Shown piece by piece: positions 1 to 8,797 of a DNA stretch of 64,000 bases (positions are counted from its first letter, which is position 1; the number at the start of each line of letters is the position of its first letter). The DNA is from Epidermidibacterium keratini. GTDB taxonomy: Bacteria; Actinomycetota; Actinomycetes; Mycobacteriales; Antricoccaceae. Under the pieces are notes generated by a model. The model was not told the DNA's origin, did not search any database, and saw only the letters and a list, made by a program, of their open reading frames with translations. The translations under genes and the position numbers were made by a program. Location: NCBI RefSeq assembly GCF_009834025.1, contig NZ_CP047156.1, positions 2,356,001 to 2,420,000 of the forward strand, given 5' to 3'.

Positions 1-194
1 AGCGCCATCAGCGCTTCGCGGACCGGGGTCGGGCTCACGCCGAGCTCAGCGGCGAGCTTCTCGGTGCGGATGTAGTCCGGCGAGGTCAGCTCGCCGAGCA
101 TGATCGCCTCGCGGACCCGATTGGCGACCCGCTCGCTTAGCTGTGTGCCGTGCCCCGGTCGCTCGCGTAGTGGACGCAGGGATTTGCTAGGCAT
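1..194 (-). CDS. GntR-family transcriptional regulator (N-terminal part, runs off window)
   Basis: The ATG is at 192-194 on the minus strand and the frame is open to the window edge, giving about 64 residues. The visible part is the winged-helix DNA-binding domain of GntR/FadR-type regulators, with the recognition-helix signature LAAELGVSPTPVREAL. The effector domain is outside the window, so the subfamily cannot be assigned; an FCD-type domain is likely because this spelling of the helix is typical of them. It is divergent from the cobalamin aminotransferase gene that starts about 100 bases away. Confidence 0.85.
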   Translation of the reverse strand, partial: MPSKSLRPLRERPGHGTQLSERVANRVREAIMLGELTSPDYIRTEKLAAELGVSPTPVREALMA

Positions 195-290
195 CAGCGC
201 TCACCTGGTTGTTTCGCACCACCTGACTCTATAGGGATCACCTGCGTGAGACGATCAGCCCTCCAAGTGTCCGACCGAGCGGAGCGCGCG

Positions 291-1331
291 ATGCCCGATC
301 CCGACCTGCGGCATCACGGCGATGCCGAGCTCGGTGAGGGGCTGGTCGACTTCGCGGTCAATGTGCGGCGTACGGCGCCCCCGACCTGGCTTGTCGATCG
401 GCTGCGTGGCCGCCTTGACGATCTCGCTGCCTATCCGAACCCGTCGGTTGCGCGACGCAAGATCGCGCTCGCTCATGGGATTTCGGCCGAATGCGCCCTC
501 CCCACCTCGGGCGGAGCCGAGGCGTTCACGTTGGTGGCCCGGGGCGTCGCGGCGCGTCACCCGGTCGTCGTGCACCCACAGTTCACCGAGCCCGAGCACG
601 CCCTGCGGGTAGCCGGCTACGACGTCGATCGCGTGGTGCTCAGCGCGGACAGTGGGTTTGCGCTTGACCCGCGAAGCGTGCCCGAGTCGGCCGACCTGGT
701 CATCGTCGGCAACCCGACGAACCCGACCGGCGTACTGCATCGCGCACAGACGTTGCGTGAGCTCTCCCGCCCCGGCCGCACCCTTGTGGTCGACGAGGCC
801 TTCATGGACGCGCTGCCAGACGAGGCAGAATCGCTGGCATACGGTGAAAGTTCCGGCATCGTGGTGATCCGATCGTTGACCAAGACCTGGGGGATCGCCG
901 GCCTGCGTGCCGGATATGTCGTCGGTGACCGGGAGATCATCGCCAGACTTGAGGCGGTGCAGCCGCACTGGTCGGTCTCCGCACTCGCACTGGAAGCGAT
1001 CGACGCGTGCCTGGACGACACTGCCCGCGCCGCCGCGGCTGCCGATGCGGTGACGATCATCGACGACCGCCGCTTCCTCGCCGATTCCCTGCAGCGCAGG
1101 GGATTGCGGGTGGTCGAGAGCCATGCGCCGTTCGTACTGGTCGATACCTTCTCGCAGGTCCACAGCGAAGATCCACTATATGTATGGAATGCACTGCGTT
1201 TGCGTGGCTACGCCGTACGCCGGTGCGATACCTTTCCCGGCCTGGGCGGGCGATGGGTGCGGGTCGCGGTGCGTGATCGCGAGACCGTCGAGGGGCTGCT
1301 GCGGGCCTGGGATGCGGTGACCGGTGGCTGA
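291..1331 (+). CDS. cobC: CobC-like PLP-dependent aminotransferase / threonine-phosphate decarboxylase
   Basis: This is a fold-type I aminotransferase of the histidinol-phosphate aminotransferase class, about 346 aa from ATG 291. The PLP lysine lies in SLTKTWGIAGLRAGY, and the upstream DEAF and NPTNPTG motifs are typical of the class. Actinobacterial members of this branch (CobC, like mycobacterial Rv2231c) sit in cobalamin clusters and are thought to supply the aminopropanol arm of the nucleotide loop. ATG 291 is preferred because GGAG precedes it by about 7 bases; the frame stays open to a GTG at 246. It overlaps the next gene by 8 bases, which suggests translational coupling. CobS, CobU and CbiB nearby support the cobalamin assignment over histidine synthesis. 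Confidence 0.8.
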   Translation: MPDPDLRHHGDAELGEGLVDFAVNVRRTAPPTWLVDRLRGRLDDLAAYPNPSVARRKIALAHGISAECALPTSGGAEAFTLVARGVAARHPVVVHPQFTEPEHALRVAGYDVDRVVLSADSGFALDPRSVPESADLVIVGNPTNPTGVLHRAQTLRELSRPGRTLVVDEAFMDALPDEAESLAYGESSGIVVIRSLTKTWGIAGLRAGYVVGDREIIARLEAVQPHWSVSALALEAIDACLDDTARAAAAADAVTIIDDRRFLADSLQRRGLRVVESHAPFVLVDTFSQVHSEDPLYVWNALRLRGYAVRRCDTFPGLGGRWVRVAVRDRETVEGLLRAWDAVTGG

Positions 1332-1932
1332 GCTCATCTTCGTGCGACACGGACAGTCGACGTGGAATCTCGAACGTCGGGTTCAGGGTCAAAGCCACGA
1401 GCCGCCGCTGACGGACCTCGGCCGGCGCCAGGCAAGCGCAGCAGCCGATTTCGTGAGAACCCTTGGTGCGCAGGCGATCTTCTCCTCCGACCAGGTCCGT
1501 GCCGCGCAGACCGCCGAGATCATCGGTGAGCGCTGCCAGGTCGCGGTGCGTCACGACCAACGGCTGCGCGAGCACGACCACGGCGAGCTCACCGGAATGT
1601 TGAGCAGTGCGGCGATGGCGGCCTGGAGCGCGGATCCACATGCGGCAAGCGATCCCGACGCGCCCTACGACCCCGACCTTGTGCATGGCCGGACGGGGGA
1701 GTCGCCGCGGCAGGTCGCAGACCGGTTTGCCCGGTTTGCCGCCGACGTACGCGGCCACGATGGGCGGATCGTTGTCGTCAGCCACGGCACCCTCATCCAG
1801 ACGGCGCTCGCGGTCATCGCCGGCGAAGACCTCGCGCGCATGACGTGGCACGCGATCGCCAACGGAGACGTGATCAATGCCGCGGGCGAGGTTATCCACA
1901 GGTCCGAAGCGGATGTCGCCGTACGTCGGTAG
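1324..1932 (+). CDS. Histidine phosphatase family protein (possible alpha-ribazole phosphatase)
   Basis: A 202-aa phosphoglycerate-mutase-like phosphatase with the N-terminal catalytic motif FVRHGQSTWN and a second histidine in VVVSHGTLIQ. The GTG start overlaps the end of the upstream aminotransferase, so the two are probably co-translated. In a cobalamin cluster this family commonly acts as alpha-ribazole-5'-phosphate phosphatase, the step that pairs with CobS. That specific substrate is inferred from context only, because the superfamily is broad. Confidence 0.8.
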   Translation: MAELIFVRHGQSTWNLERRVQGQSHEPPLTDLGRRQASAAADFVRTLGAQAIFSSDQVRAAQTAEIIGERCQVAVRHDQRLREHDHGELTGMLSSAAMAAWSADPHAASDPDAPYDPDLVHGRTGESPRQVADRFARFAADVRGHDGRIVVVSHGTLIQTALAVIAGEDLARMTWHAIANGDVINAAGEVIHRSEADVAVRR

Positions 1933-1935
1933 CGT
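1930..1935 (+). promoter_or_regulatory. Putative -10 box of a leaderless recQ transcript
   Basis: TAGCGT fits the actinobacterial TANNNT consensus and is followed by exactly six bases before the GTG at 1942, so a start site at the usual distance would fall on the start codon. It overlaps the stop codon of the preceding phosphatase. No clear -35 box is visible. Confidence 0.4.
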
Positions 1936-1941
1936 GGCGGC

Positions 1942-4080
1942 GTGGTGCAGATCCAAGAAGAGCTCACTGGCGAGTACGCCGATATCGCAGCGCGCACGCT
2001 CGCAGCGCTTGCCGGACCGCAGGCCCGGCTGCGTGACGATCAGCAGCGAGCGGTCAGCGCGCTTGTCCAAGACGGCGCTCGCGTGCTCGTCGTCCAGGCG
2101 ACCGGCTGGGGCAAGTCGGCCGTCTACTGGGTCGCGACCGCGATCCGCCGCCAGAGCAGCGCGAAGGGTGGGATGACGCTCGTCGTCTCACCTCTGCTCT
2201 CGCTCATGCGTGACCAGGTCGCCGCCGCCGAGCGGGCCGGATTGACCGCCCGCACCCTCAACTCCTCCAACATCGACGACTGGTCGGCGATCGAGGGCGA
2301 GCTCGCGCGCGACGAGGTCGACGTACTGCTCGTCTCGCCCGAGCGCCTGGCCAACCCGAAGTTCGGCACCCGGGTGATGGAGTCGCTGGCCGGGCGGATC
2401 GGACTGCTGGTCATCGACGAGGCGCACTCGATCTCCGACTGGGGCCATGACTTCCGCCCCGACTACCGGCGGATCAGCGCCGTCATGCAGCAGCTCAACC
2501 CCGATGCCGCCGTACTTGCCACGACCGCGACCGCCAACCAGCGCGTCACCGACGATGTTGCCGCCCAGCTCGGTGAGCAGGCGCTCGTGCTGCGCGGCCC
2601 CCTGGCGAGGTCCAGCCTGCAGTTGGTCGTGACGCCGGATACCGATCCGCTGAGCCGGTTTGCGTGGGTGTGCGACCAGCTCGACCGGCTGCCCGGCTCC
2701 GGCATCGTCTACACACTCACTGTGTCCGACGCCGAGCAGCTGACCGCCGCGATCAAGGCGGTGCGCGGCGATGACTATCCGGTGGCGGCCTACACCGGCC
2801 AGCTCGAGGCCGACACCCGCACCGCGCTGGAAGATCGCCTGCGGCGCAACGACATCAAGGCACTCGTCGCGACGTCGGCATTGGGCATGGGCTTCGACAA
2901 GCCGGACCTCGGGTTCGTCGTCCACGTCGGCGCGCCCCCGTCGCCGGTGTCGTACTACCAGCAGGTCGGACGTGCCGGCCGCGGCATCGACAACGCCGTG
3001 GTGGTCTTGCTGCCCTCGTACGCCGACCGGCACGTGTGGGACTACTTCGCCACTGCGACGATTCCCGTTCCTGAGCAGGTCGAGCGCGTGCTCGATGCGC
3101 TGCGCGAGGCCGGCGAGCCGCAAAGCGTCGTCAAGCTGGAGGCGGCGACCGGCGTACGCCGCACCCGCGTCGAGCTGATCCTCAAGCAGCTGGCGGTCGA
3201 TGGCGTGACCGAGCGCGGTGACGGCGGCTGGATCGCGACGGGCGCCGAGTGGCACTACGACAAGGAGCACTACGACTCCGTCGTCGCGACCCGCAAGCGC
3301 GAAGCCGCGATCATGCAGGACTACGCCGCCGGTGCGCGGTGTCTGATGCAGCTGCTGCAGGAGAGCCTGGATGACCCGAGCGCGGCGCCGTGCGGACGAT
3401 GCTCGGTGTGTGACCCGGCCGCCGCGCAGCAGTACGTCGCCCCGCCGCCAAGTGAGGTGCGCGAGCAGGTCGCGACGGTGCTGCGTCGCCAGGTGCATTC
3501 GCTAGAGCCGCGCAAGATGTGGCCCGGTCCGCCCAGTGAGCGCCGGGGACGGATCAGCGGCGAGCAGTCCGCCGGCTGGGGGCGGGTGCTCGTCGAGTAC
3601 GACGCTCCCCAGTGGCAGGATCTCGCCGCCGAGATGGACTCCGACGCGCCCGCGAGCGAAGCGCTGCAGCAGGCTGTCGTCGCGCTGCTGGCCGCGTGGG
3701 CGCGCGGCACCTCGCGCGACTCGCCGTGGCCGCAGCGACCCGAGGTCGTCGTCGACCTGCCGGCCGGTGGACTGTCGAGCCTGACCTCGTCGGTGGCCGA
3801 CTTCATCGCCCAGACCGGCAAGATGGGCCGAGCCAGCTTCGAATCCGAGGCGCTGCAGCTCGGCGTACGCCGAGCGGCATCCGAAGACCTGACGAGCCCG
3901 GCCTCGGCTGCGCTGTGGGACGGCAGCCTCGTCGCGCCCACCGGCCTGGACGGCGCGGTCGTGCTGTTGGTGCTCGACCGCGACCCGAGCAGCTGGGCGG
4001 CGACCGTCGGTGCGGCCAAGCTGCGCGAGGCCGGCGCGTCGATCGTCCTTCCGCTGCTGCTGCGTCGCACAGCCGGCTGA
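1942..4080 (+). CDS. recQ: RecQ-family ATP-dependent DNA helicase with C-terminal phosphoribosyltransferase-like domain
   Basis: A 712-aa superfamily 2 3'-5' DNA helicase. Visible parts in order: Walker A as GWGKS (about residue 55), Walker B/DEAH box VIDEAHSISDWGHDF (about 155), a second RecA lobe ending in QVGRAGRG, and a RecQ-type zinc cluster (C-x-n-CGRCSVC, about 470-495). The last ~150 residues are not an HRDC domain; the stretch VVLLVLDRDPSSWA followed by LREAGASIVLPLLL resembles the phosphoribosyltransferase-like tail found on some actinobacterial RecQ proteins. The expected role is DNA repair or recombination. It stands inside a cobalamin block with no obvious pathway link. Confidence 0.9.
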   Translation: MVQIQEELTGEYADIAARTLAALAGPQARLRDDQQRAVSALVQDGARVLVVQATGWGKSAVYWVATAIRRQSSAKGGMTLVVSPLLSLMRDQVAAAERAGLTARTLNSSNIDDWSAIEGELARDEVDVLLVSPERLANPKFGTRVMESLAGRIGLLVIDEAHSISDWGHDFRPDYRRISAVMQQLNPDAAVLATTATANQRVTDDVAAQLGEQALVLRGPLARSSLQLVVTPDTDPLSRFAWVCDQLDRLPGSGIVYTLTVSDAEQLTAAIKAVRGDDYPVAAYTGQLEADTRTALEDRLRRNDIKALVATSALGMGFDKPDLGFVVHVGAPPSPVSYYQQVGRAGRGIDNAVVVLLPSYADRHVWDYFATATIPVPEQVERVLDALREAGEPQSVVKLEAATGVRRTRVELILKQLAVDGVTERGDGGWIATGAEWHYDKEHYDSVVATRKREAAIMQDYAAGARCLMQLLQESLDDPSAAPCGRCSVCDPAAAQQYVAPPPSEVREQVATVLRRQVHSLEPRKMWPGPPSERRGRISGEQSAGWGRVLVEYDAPQWQDLAAEMDSDAPASEALQQAVVALLAAWARGTSRDSPWPQRPEVVVDLPAGGLSSLTSSVADFIAQTGKMGRASFESEALQLGVRRAASEDLTSPASAALWDGSLVAPTGLDGAVVLLVLDRDPSSWAATVGAAKLREAGASIVLPLLLRRTAG

Positions 4081-4143
4081 GCCGCTCGCTATCGTGGCTG
4101 CCTGGCGCTGTGGCGCGCCGATGGGCGAGATCGAGGAGGGCGC

Positions 4144-4920
4144 GTGCGCGGTGATGGCCTGCGGCTGAGCATCGGCACGCTCACCGCCGTACCCGTGCCG
4201 CCGCCACGCCGGGTTGACCGGCCAGTGGCACGCGCGGCGATGCTGCTCGCGCCGCTCGCCGTACTCCCGCTCGCGCTCGCGTCCGGACTGCTTGCTGCGG
4301 CGGGTATCGCCGTGTCGGCGCCGCCGGTGCTCACCGCGGCACTGGTGGTCGGGCTGCTGGCGTGGGGTTCGCGCGGCATGCACGTCGACGGGCTCTCGGA
4401 CACCGCAGACGGCCTCGGCGCGTCGTTTGACCGGGCGCGAGCCCTGGAGATCATGTCGCGCGGCGATGCCGGGCCGATGGGGGTCGCCACGCTCGTCATC
4501 GTGCTGCTCGCCCAGGCCGCATCACTCGCGGCGCTGCTCGCGCCGAGCGCCCCGGACACCGCGCCACTTGCCGTTGTCGCGATCGTGTGTGCCTCGCGTG
4601 GCGCGCTCGCCCTGGCCTGCTTGCACGGAGTGCCCAGCGCCAAGCCGGACGGCCTCGGCGCGCTCGTCGCGGGTTCGGTCGGCCGCGGCGCCGGCGTGCT
4701 CAGCGCCGGTGTTGTCGTCGGACTCGCGGTCGGCGGCGGCGTACTTGCCGGCCGCTCCTGGTGGCTCGGGCTGGTGGCTGGGATCGCGTGCTGCCTGGTC
4801 ATCGCGGTGTGGGTGCGGCACTGCACGCGGCGGCTGGGCGGGATCACCGGCGACGTGCTCGGCAGCTGCGTCGAGATCGCGCTGCTGGTCCTGGCCGGAG
4901 TGCTCGCGATCCCCGCCTAG
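4144..4920 (+). CDS. cobS: Adenosylcobinamide-GDP ribazoletransferase (cobalamin synthase)
   Basis: A 258-aa polytopic membrane protein with the CobS signature HVDGLSDTADGLGA near residue 80, followed by several hydrophobic helices. CobS joins alpha-ribazole (or its phosphate) to adenosylcobinamide-GDP at the membrane, the last assembly step of adenosylcobalamin. The GTG start has a strong GAGGAGG site four bases upstream. Its TAG stop overlaps the stop of the convergent cobU gene in a shared CTAG. Confidence 0.93.
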   Translation: MRGDGLRLSIGTLTAVPVPPPRRVDRPVARAAMLLAPLAVLPLALASGLLAAAGIAVSAPPVLTAALVVGLLAWGSRGMHVDGLSDTADGLGASFDRARALEIMSRGDAGPMGVATLVIVLLAQAASLAALLAPSAPDTAPLAVVAIVCASRGALALACLHGVPSAKPDGLGALVAGSVGRGAGVLSAGVVVGLAVGGGVLAGRSWWLGLVAGIACCLVIAVWVRHCTRRLGGITGDVLGSCVEIALLVLAGVLAIPA

Positions 4921-5453
4921 AGGGTCAGCGTGCGGCCGGCGACGACGAGTACGACGTCATCGCTCGCCGCCGCGACTCGCTGGTTGACCCGGCCCAGCAG
5001 GTCGCGAAACAGCCGGCCGGAATGGTGCGCGGGGATGACACCCCAGCCCACCTCGTTGGTCACCGCGACCGCGTCGTACTCCAGGGCCGCCCACGCGTCG
5101 GCAAACGCATCGAGCCGTTCGTCGAACTCGCCGGCCCAGCGATCGTGCGGGCGGTCCCAGCCGCGCAGCTCGTCGACGACGGCGGTCACCCACGTGCCGA
5201 GGCAGTCCACGAGCACGGGCCCGGTCGCCGCGCGCATCGCGTCGGCAATGTCGGACGTCTCGCGCGTCTCCCACGACGTCGGCCGGCGCAGCTGGTGGGC
5301 CGCCACCCGCGCGGCCCACTCGGCGTCGGCGTCCGGGTCCGGTGCCGGTCCAGGCGCGACGTAGAGTACGTCGGCAGCGTCGGCCACCAGTGACTCGGCG
5401 TACGCCGACTTCCCCGAGCGGACTCCGCCGGTGACGAGGGTGCGACGCGCCAT
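4917..5453 (-). CDS. cobU: Bifunctional adenosylcobinamide kinase / adenosylcobinamide-phosphate guanylyltransferase
   Basis: About 178 aa, the normal size for CobU/CobP. It begins with the P-loop LVTGGVRSGKS and carries the internal VTNEVGWGVIP segment characteristic of the family. It phosphorylates adenosylcobinamide and transfers GMP to it, making the substrate for CobS. The ATG at 5453 places the P-loop at the usual distance; a further ATG at 5465 has no ribosome-binding site. It is convergent with cobS and divergent from cbiB, 27 bases away. Confidence 0.92.
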   Translation of the reverse strand: MARRTLVTGGVRSGKSAYAESLVADAADVLYVAPGPAPDPDADAEWAARVAAHQLRRPTSWETRETSDIADAMRAATGPVLVDCLGTWVTAVVDELRGWDRPHDRWAGEFDERLDAFADAWAALEYDAVAVTNEVGWGVIPAHHSGRLFRDLLGRVNQRVAAASDDVVLVVAGRTLTL

Positions 5454-5480
5454 GACGGTTCCCATCGATCGAGGTAGAGG

Positions 5481-6455
5481 TTGCGCCTAGATTCTCGCAG
5501 GCTGCGCTGGGCCGGTGCGGCCGGACTGCTCGCCGGGTATGCCGCAGACCAGGTGCTCGGCGACCCGCGCCGGGGCCATCCGGTGGCTGTCTTCGGCTCG
5601 TTCGCAAGCTCGGTGCAGCAGCGGATGTACGCCGACGACCGGGCTCGCGGGGCGGCGTTCACGGCGACGTTGGTCGGTGCGGCCGCGGGGCTCGGCCTGG
5701 CTGCTGACCGCGTGACGGCGCGGCAGCCGCTGGCTCGGTGGGTGGTGACAGCGGTCGCGACCTGGGCGGTGCTCGGTGGCCGGTCGCTCACGCGTGAGGC
5801 CGACATCCTGCACGCCCAGCTCGCGGACGGCGACCTGCCGGCCGCGCGGCGGCAGGTGCGCAATCTGGTCGGGCGCGACCCCTCGCAGCTCGACGCTCAG
5901 GAGCTGGCTCGCGCCACCATCGAGTCGGTCGCTGAGAACACCTCCGACGCCGTGGTCGCCCCGCTGATGTGGGGCGCGATCGCCGGTGTGCCAGGGCTTC
6001 TTGGCTACCGCGCGGCCAACACGCTCGATGCGATGGTGGGGCACAAGACCCCGCGGCTGCGGCGCTTCGGCTGGGCCGCCGCGCGGTTCGACGACGTCCT
6101 CAACTATCTGCCCGCCCGGGTGAGCGGCGCGCTCGCTGCTGCGCTCGCCCCGGCGTTCGGGGCTCGGCCGCGCGAGGTCGTGCGCGTCGTACGCCGCGAT
6201 GCCGGCAAGCACCCCAGCCCGAACGCTGGTGTCGTCGAGGCCGCCTTCGCCGGCGTACTCGGGGTGCGGCTCGGCGGTGCCAACGTCTACGAGGGCGAGG
6301 TCGAGGACAGGGGCACGCTCGGCGACGGCCCGCCACCTGCCGTAGCCGACATCCACCGCGCGAGCCGGCTGAGCTCGGCGGTCGGTCTCGCAGCGGTCGG
6401 GCTGGCAGCGGCCGGTCTCGCTGCGGCCGGGCGACGCGCGCGCCGGCGTGCGTGA
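5481..6455 (+). CDS. cbiB: Adenosylcobinamide-phosphate synthase (CbiB/CobD)
   Basis: A 324-aa integral membrane protein with the CbiB opening AADQVLGDPRRGHPV and internal NTSDAVVAPLMW. It attaches the aminopropanol(-phosphate) arm to adenosylcobyric acid. The start is the TTG at 5481 with GAGG six bases upstream; no ATG or GTG occurs before the conserved region. With CobC-like aminotransferase, CobU and CobS it completes a late cobalamin assembly block. The symbol cobD is used for this protein in some actinobacteria. Confidence 0.92.
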   Translation: MRLDSRRLRWAGAAGLLAGYAADQVLGDPRRGHPVAVFGSFASSVQQRMYADDRARGAAFTATLVGAAAGLGLAADRVTARQPLARWVVTAVATWAVLGGRSLTREADILHAQLADGDLPAARRQVRNLVGRDPSQLDAQELARATIESVAENTSDAVVAPLMWGAIAGVPGLLGYRAANTLDAMVGHKTPRLRRFGWAAARFDDVLNYLPARVSGALAAALAPAFGARPREVVRVVRRDAGKHPSPNAGVVEAAFAGVLGVRLGGANVYEGEVEDRGTLGDGPPPAVADIHRASRLSSAVGLAAVGLAAAGLAAAGRRARRRA

Positions 6456-6495
6456 GAGGCTAAGAATCCTGACTAGTCCCGCAGGAAGGACCCTC

Positions 6496-7257
6496 ATGCC
6501 CTCGATCCAGCTTCGCGATGCCGGCGACGGAATCCGCATCCTCAGCATCGACAATCCCGCGAAGAAGAACGCGCTCAACAACGCGCTGTGCCGCGAGATG
6601 ATCGAGAAGGTCACCGAGCTGTCGAACGACCGCGAGGCCCGCGTCGTCATCGTGACCGGCGAGGGCGGTGCATTTTGCGCCGGCGCCGATCTGCCCGACG
6701 TCTTCGGCAACCTCGGCGACGACGTCAACGACATCCGCGACCATCTCGGCGATCTCGTCTACCGCAGCTTCCTCGGCCTGCGCGATCTCGATATCCCCGT
6801 GATCTCGGCGGTATCCGGTCCTGCCGTGGGCGCGGGGCTCAACATGGCGCTGAGCGCCGACATCGTGATCGCCCGCCCGGACGCCGACTTCGCCGCGACG
6901 TTCTCGCAGATCGGCCTGCATCAGGGCGGTGGGTGTACCGCGCTGCTCGTGGAGACGCTGGGTCGTCAGCGTGCGTTCAAGCTGCTCCTTGAGGGCGGGC
7001 GGCTGACGGGCCAGGAGGCCTATGACCGGGGCATGGTCGCCTCGCTGGCCGACGATCCGGTGGATGCCGCGATGGACCTCGCCGCGACGACGGCGCATCT
7101 CGACCCGCGTCTGGTGCGCAACATCAAGACTGCGGTTGGTCTGGCTGCCGAGTCCGGTTTCGATGCCGCGCTGCAGTTTGAGACCTGGGCGCAGGCCTAC
7201 ACCGCTACCCAGCCTGGCATCCAGAAGATGATCGCGAAGCTGAGCAAGAAGTCCTAG
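6496..7257 (+). CDS. Enoyl-CoA hydratase/isomerase family protein
   Basis: A 253-aa crotonase-fold protein. The start is ATG 6496, preceded by AGGAAGGA at 6483-6490. Oxyanion-hole segments are visible as GEGGAFCAGADL and SGPAVGAGLNMAL. The family hydrates or isomerises enoyl-CoA esters in fatty acid or aromatic side-chain breakdown; the substrate cannot be read from sequence. The stop codon shares CTAG with the convergent DUF1353 gene. Confidence 0.88.
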   Translation: MPSIQLRDAGDGIRILSIDNPAKKNALNNALCREMIEKVTELSNDREARVVIVTGEGGAFCAGADLPDVFGNLGDDVNDIRDHLGDLVYRSFLGLRDLDIPVISAVSGPAVGAGLNMALSADIVIARPDADFAATFSQIGLHQGGGCTALLVETLGRQRAFKLLLEGGRLTGQEAYDRGMVASLADDPVDAAMDLAATTAHLDPRLVRNIKTAVGLAAESGFDAALQFETWAQAYTATQPGIQKMIAKLSKKS

Positions 7258-8003
7258 CGCACGTCCGGTCGGCGCCGGCGTGGATAGACACCGTCACGTC
7301 GGCGCCGACCGCTCGCGGCGTACTCGACGACGCGGTAGAGCGCATAGAGCCCGGCGAGTACGACGGTGACATGCAGCAGCAACGCCAGGCTGATTCCGGC
7401 GATGACCCCGGCGAGCCACAGGCTGCCCCAGCTCAGCGCCAACACACTGGGGATCACCACCGCCGCGACGAAGCCGGTCACCAGCTCGACGTACCAGGGG
7501 CGGTCACCCATCCAGGGCAGCACATTCCAGATATCAAACAGATCTAGCGTCGAGACCACCCCGAGCACCACGATGACGGCGAGTACGCCGATCAGCGCGA
7601 CGCGGCGCCACATCGAGCGGGAGAGAAACATCGTCGCGAGCGAGACCGCTGCCCACATCAACCGCGACCTGACCCGACCGGTGCCCAGCTCGTCCATCGC
7701 GATCCGGAAGATCTCGTCGGCCTGCTCGCGGCTCACTCGCGGTCCGATGTACTCACCCGAGACCAGGGCATCGTGGAGCACGGCTGCTGGGAGGAAGTCT
7801 CCGGTGCGGGGGACCAGCCAGGTAAAAAGGCCTGGCACAGAAGCAAAGTCAGTGCGGAACCGATCAAGGTCATCGGGGAAGATGAACTCGCCCGCGGCGC
7901 CCCGATAGCCGAGCTGATGCAGTACGGCGAAGTCGGTGCCGTTAATGCTGCGCACCTCAAGACGCAGCGGGCCGCCGTTGACCGGGTCGTAGAAGTAGCC
8001 CAT
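7254..8003 (-). CDS. DUF1353 domain protein with C-terminal membrane segments
   Basis: A 249-aa protein. Residues 1 to about 115 carry the DUF1353 pattern (DFASVPGLFTWLVPRTG, then AAVLHDAL), best known from phage and membrane proteins and of unknown function. The rest contains about three hydrophobic helices (around residues 140-160, 180-205 and 210-235). It lies between two enoyl-CoA hydratase genes and is convergent with the first. Confidence 0.75.
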   Translation of the reverse strand: MGYFYDPVNGGPLRLEVRSINGTDFAVLHQLGYRGAAGEFIFPDDLDRFRTDFASVPGLFTWLVPRTGDFLPAAVLHDALVSGEYIGPRVSREQADEIFRIAMDELGTGRVRSRLMWAAVSLATMFLSRSMWRRVALIGVLAVIVVLGVVSTLDLFDIWNVLPWMGDRPWYVELVTGFVAAVVIPSVLALSWGSLWLAGVIAGISLALLLHVTVVLAGLYALYRVVEYAASGRRRRDGVYPRRRRPDVR

Positions 8004-8027
8004 GTCGGTGGCCTCGATGCGCGCGGC

Positions 8028-8753
8028 TCAGCGGCCGGTAAACCGCGGCGTGCGCTTCTCCGAACGTGCTTTGCGCCCCTCAGCGACATCTTCGGAGGCG
8101 AAGCACGCCAAGAACTCTGCTCGTAGGTCCTCGTCGTCCTCGGGAAGGCTCGGGTTGTTAAGCACCTTCTTGCTGTAGGCGAGCGACATCGGCGCAAAGG
8201 TGGCGATCTCCGAAGCCCACTCGATTGCATCCGAGATCGGTCCGGCGTGGTCAGCGAGCCCGCACTGCAAGGCCTCGTCCCGGTCGAGCTGGCCGGCGCC
8301 GAGCAGCAGGCGGCGCGCTGGCCCGCCGCCGGCGAGCTCGGTGAGCCGGCGGATGGTCCACGGATCGACGACGAGACCGTTGCGCGCGGTGGGGACGGCA
8401 AACACCGCACGGTCGTCGACCATCCGCAGGTCGCACGCTAGCGCGAGCTGCGTGCCCGCGCCGATCGCAGGCCCGTTGACGGCCGCGATCACCGGCATCG
8501 GTGCACTGCGAATCTTGGCAAACATCCCATACAGGGAAGTAAGAAACGCATCGCCGTACACCGCGTCGAGGTCGGCGCCGGAGCAAAACGCACTGCCTTC
8601 GCCGGTGATCACGATCGCGCGGGCGCCGCGAGCGACCTTGGCGTGGATCGTCTCGCCGAGCATGTCGCACAGCTCGACGTTCAGGGCGTTGCGGCGATCG
8701 GGGCGGTTGAGCGTGATGACGGCGACGTCGCCTTCGTCGTGATGGGTGAGCAC
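8028..8753 (-). CDS. Enoyl-CoA hydratase/isomerase family protein
   Basis: A 241-aa crotonase-fold protein. The GTG at 8753 is the likely start because family similarity begins there (ITLNRPDRRNALN), although the frame is open further upstream. Oxyanion-hole segments are GEGSAFCSGADL and NGPAIGAGTQLAL. It is a distant paralog of the hydratase at 6496-7257, not a recent copy. It probably belongs with the DUF1353 gene 24 bases downstream. Confidence 0.85.
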   Translation of the reverse strand: MLTHHDEGDVAVITLNRPDRRNALNVELCDMLGETIHAKVARGARAIVITGEGSAFCSGADLDAVYGDAFLTSLYGMFAKIRSAPMPVIAAVNGPAIGAGTQLALACDLRMVDDRAVFAVPTARNGLVVDPWTIRRLTELAGGGPARRLLLGAGQLDRDEALQCGLADHAGPISDAIEWASEIATFAPMSLAYSKKVLNNPSLPEDDEDLRAEFLACFASEDVAEGRKARSEKRTPRFTGR

Positions 8754-8797
8754 GCGGCACGCGCCTTTCGGGGTCGGCAGCAGTCGTTGAGGTAACG

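Noticed and set aside
195-290. Cobalamin riboswitch ahead of the cob block
   Set aside because: The gap of about 100 bases is too short and lacks the B12-box sequence.
2188-3498. 436-codon open frame on the minus strand
   Set aside because: Antisense to recQ with no recognisable motif.
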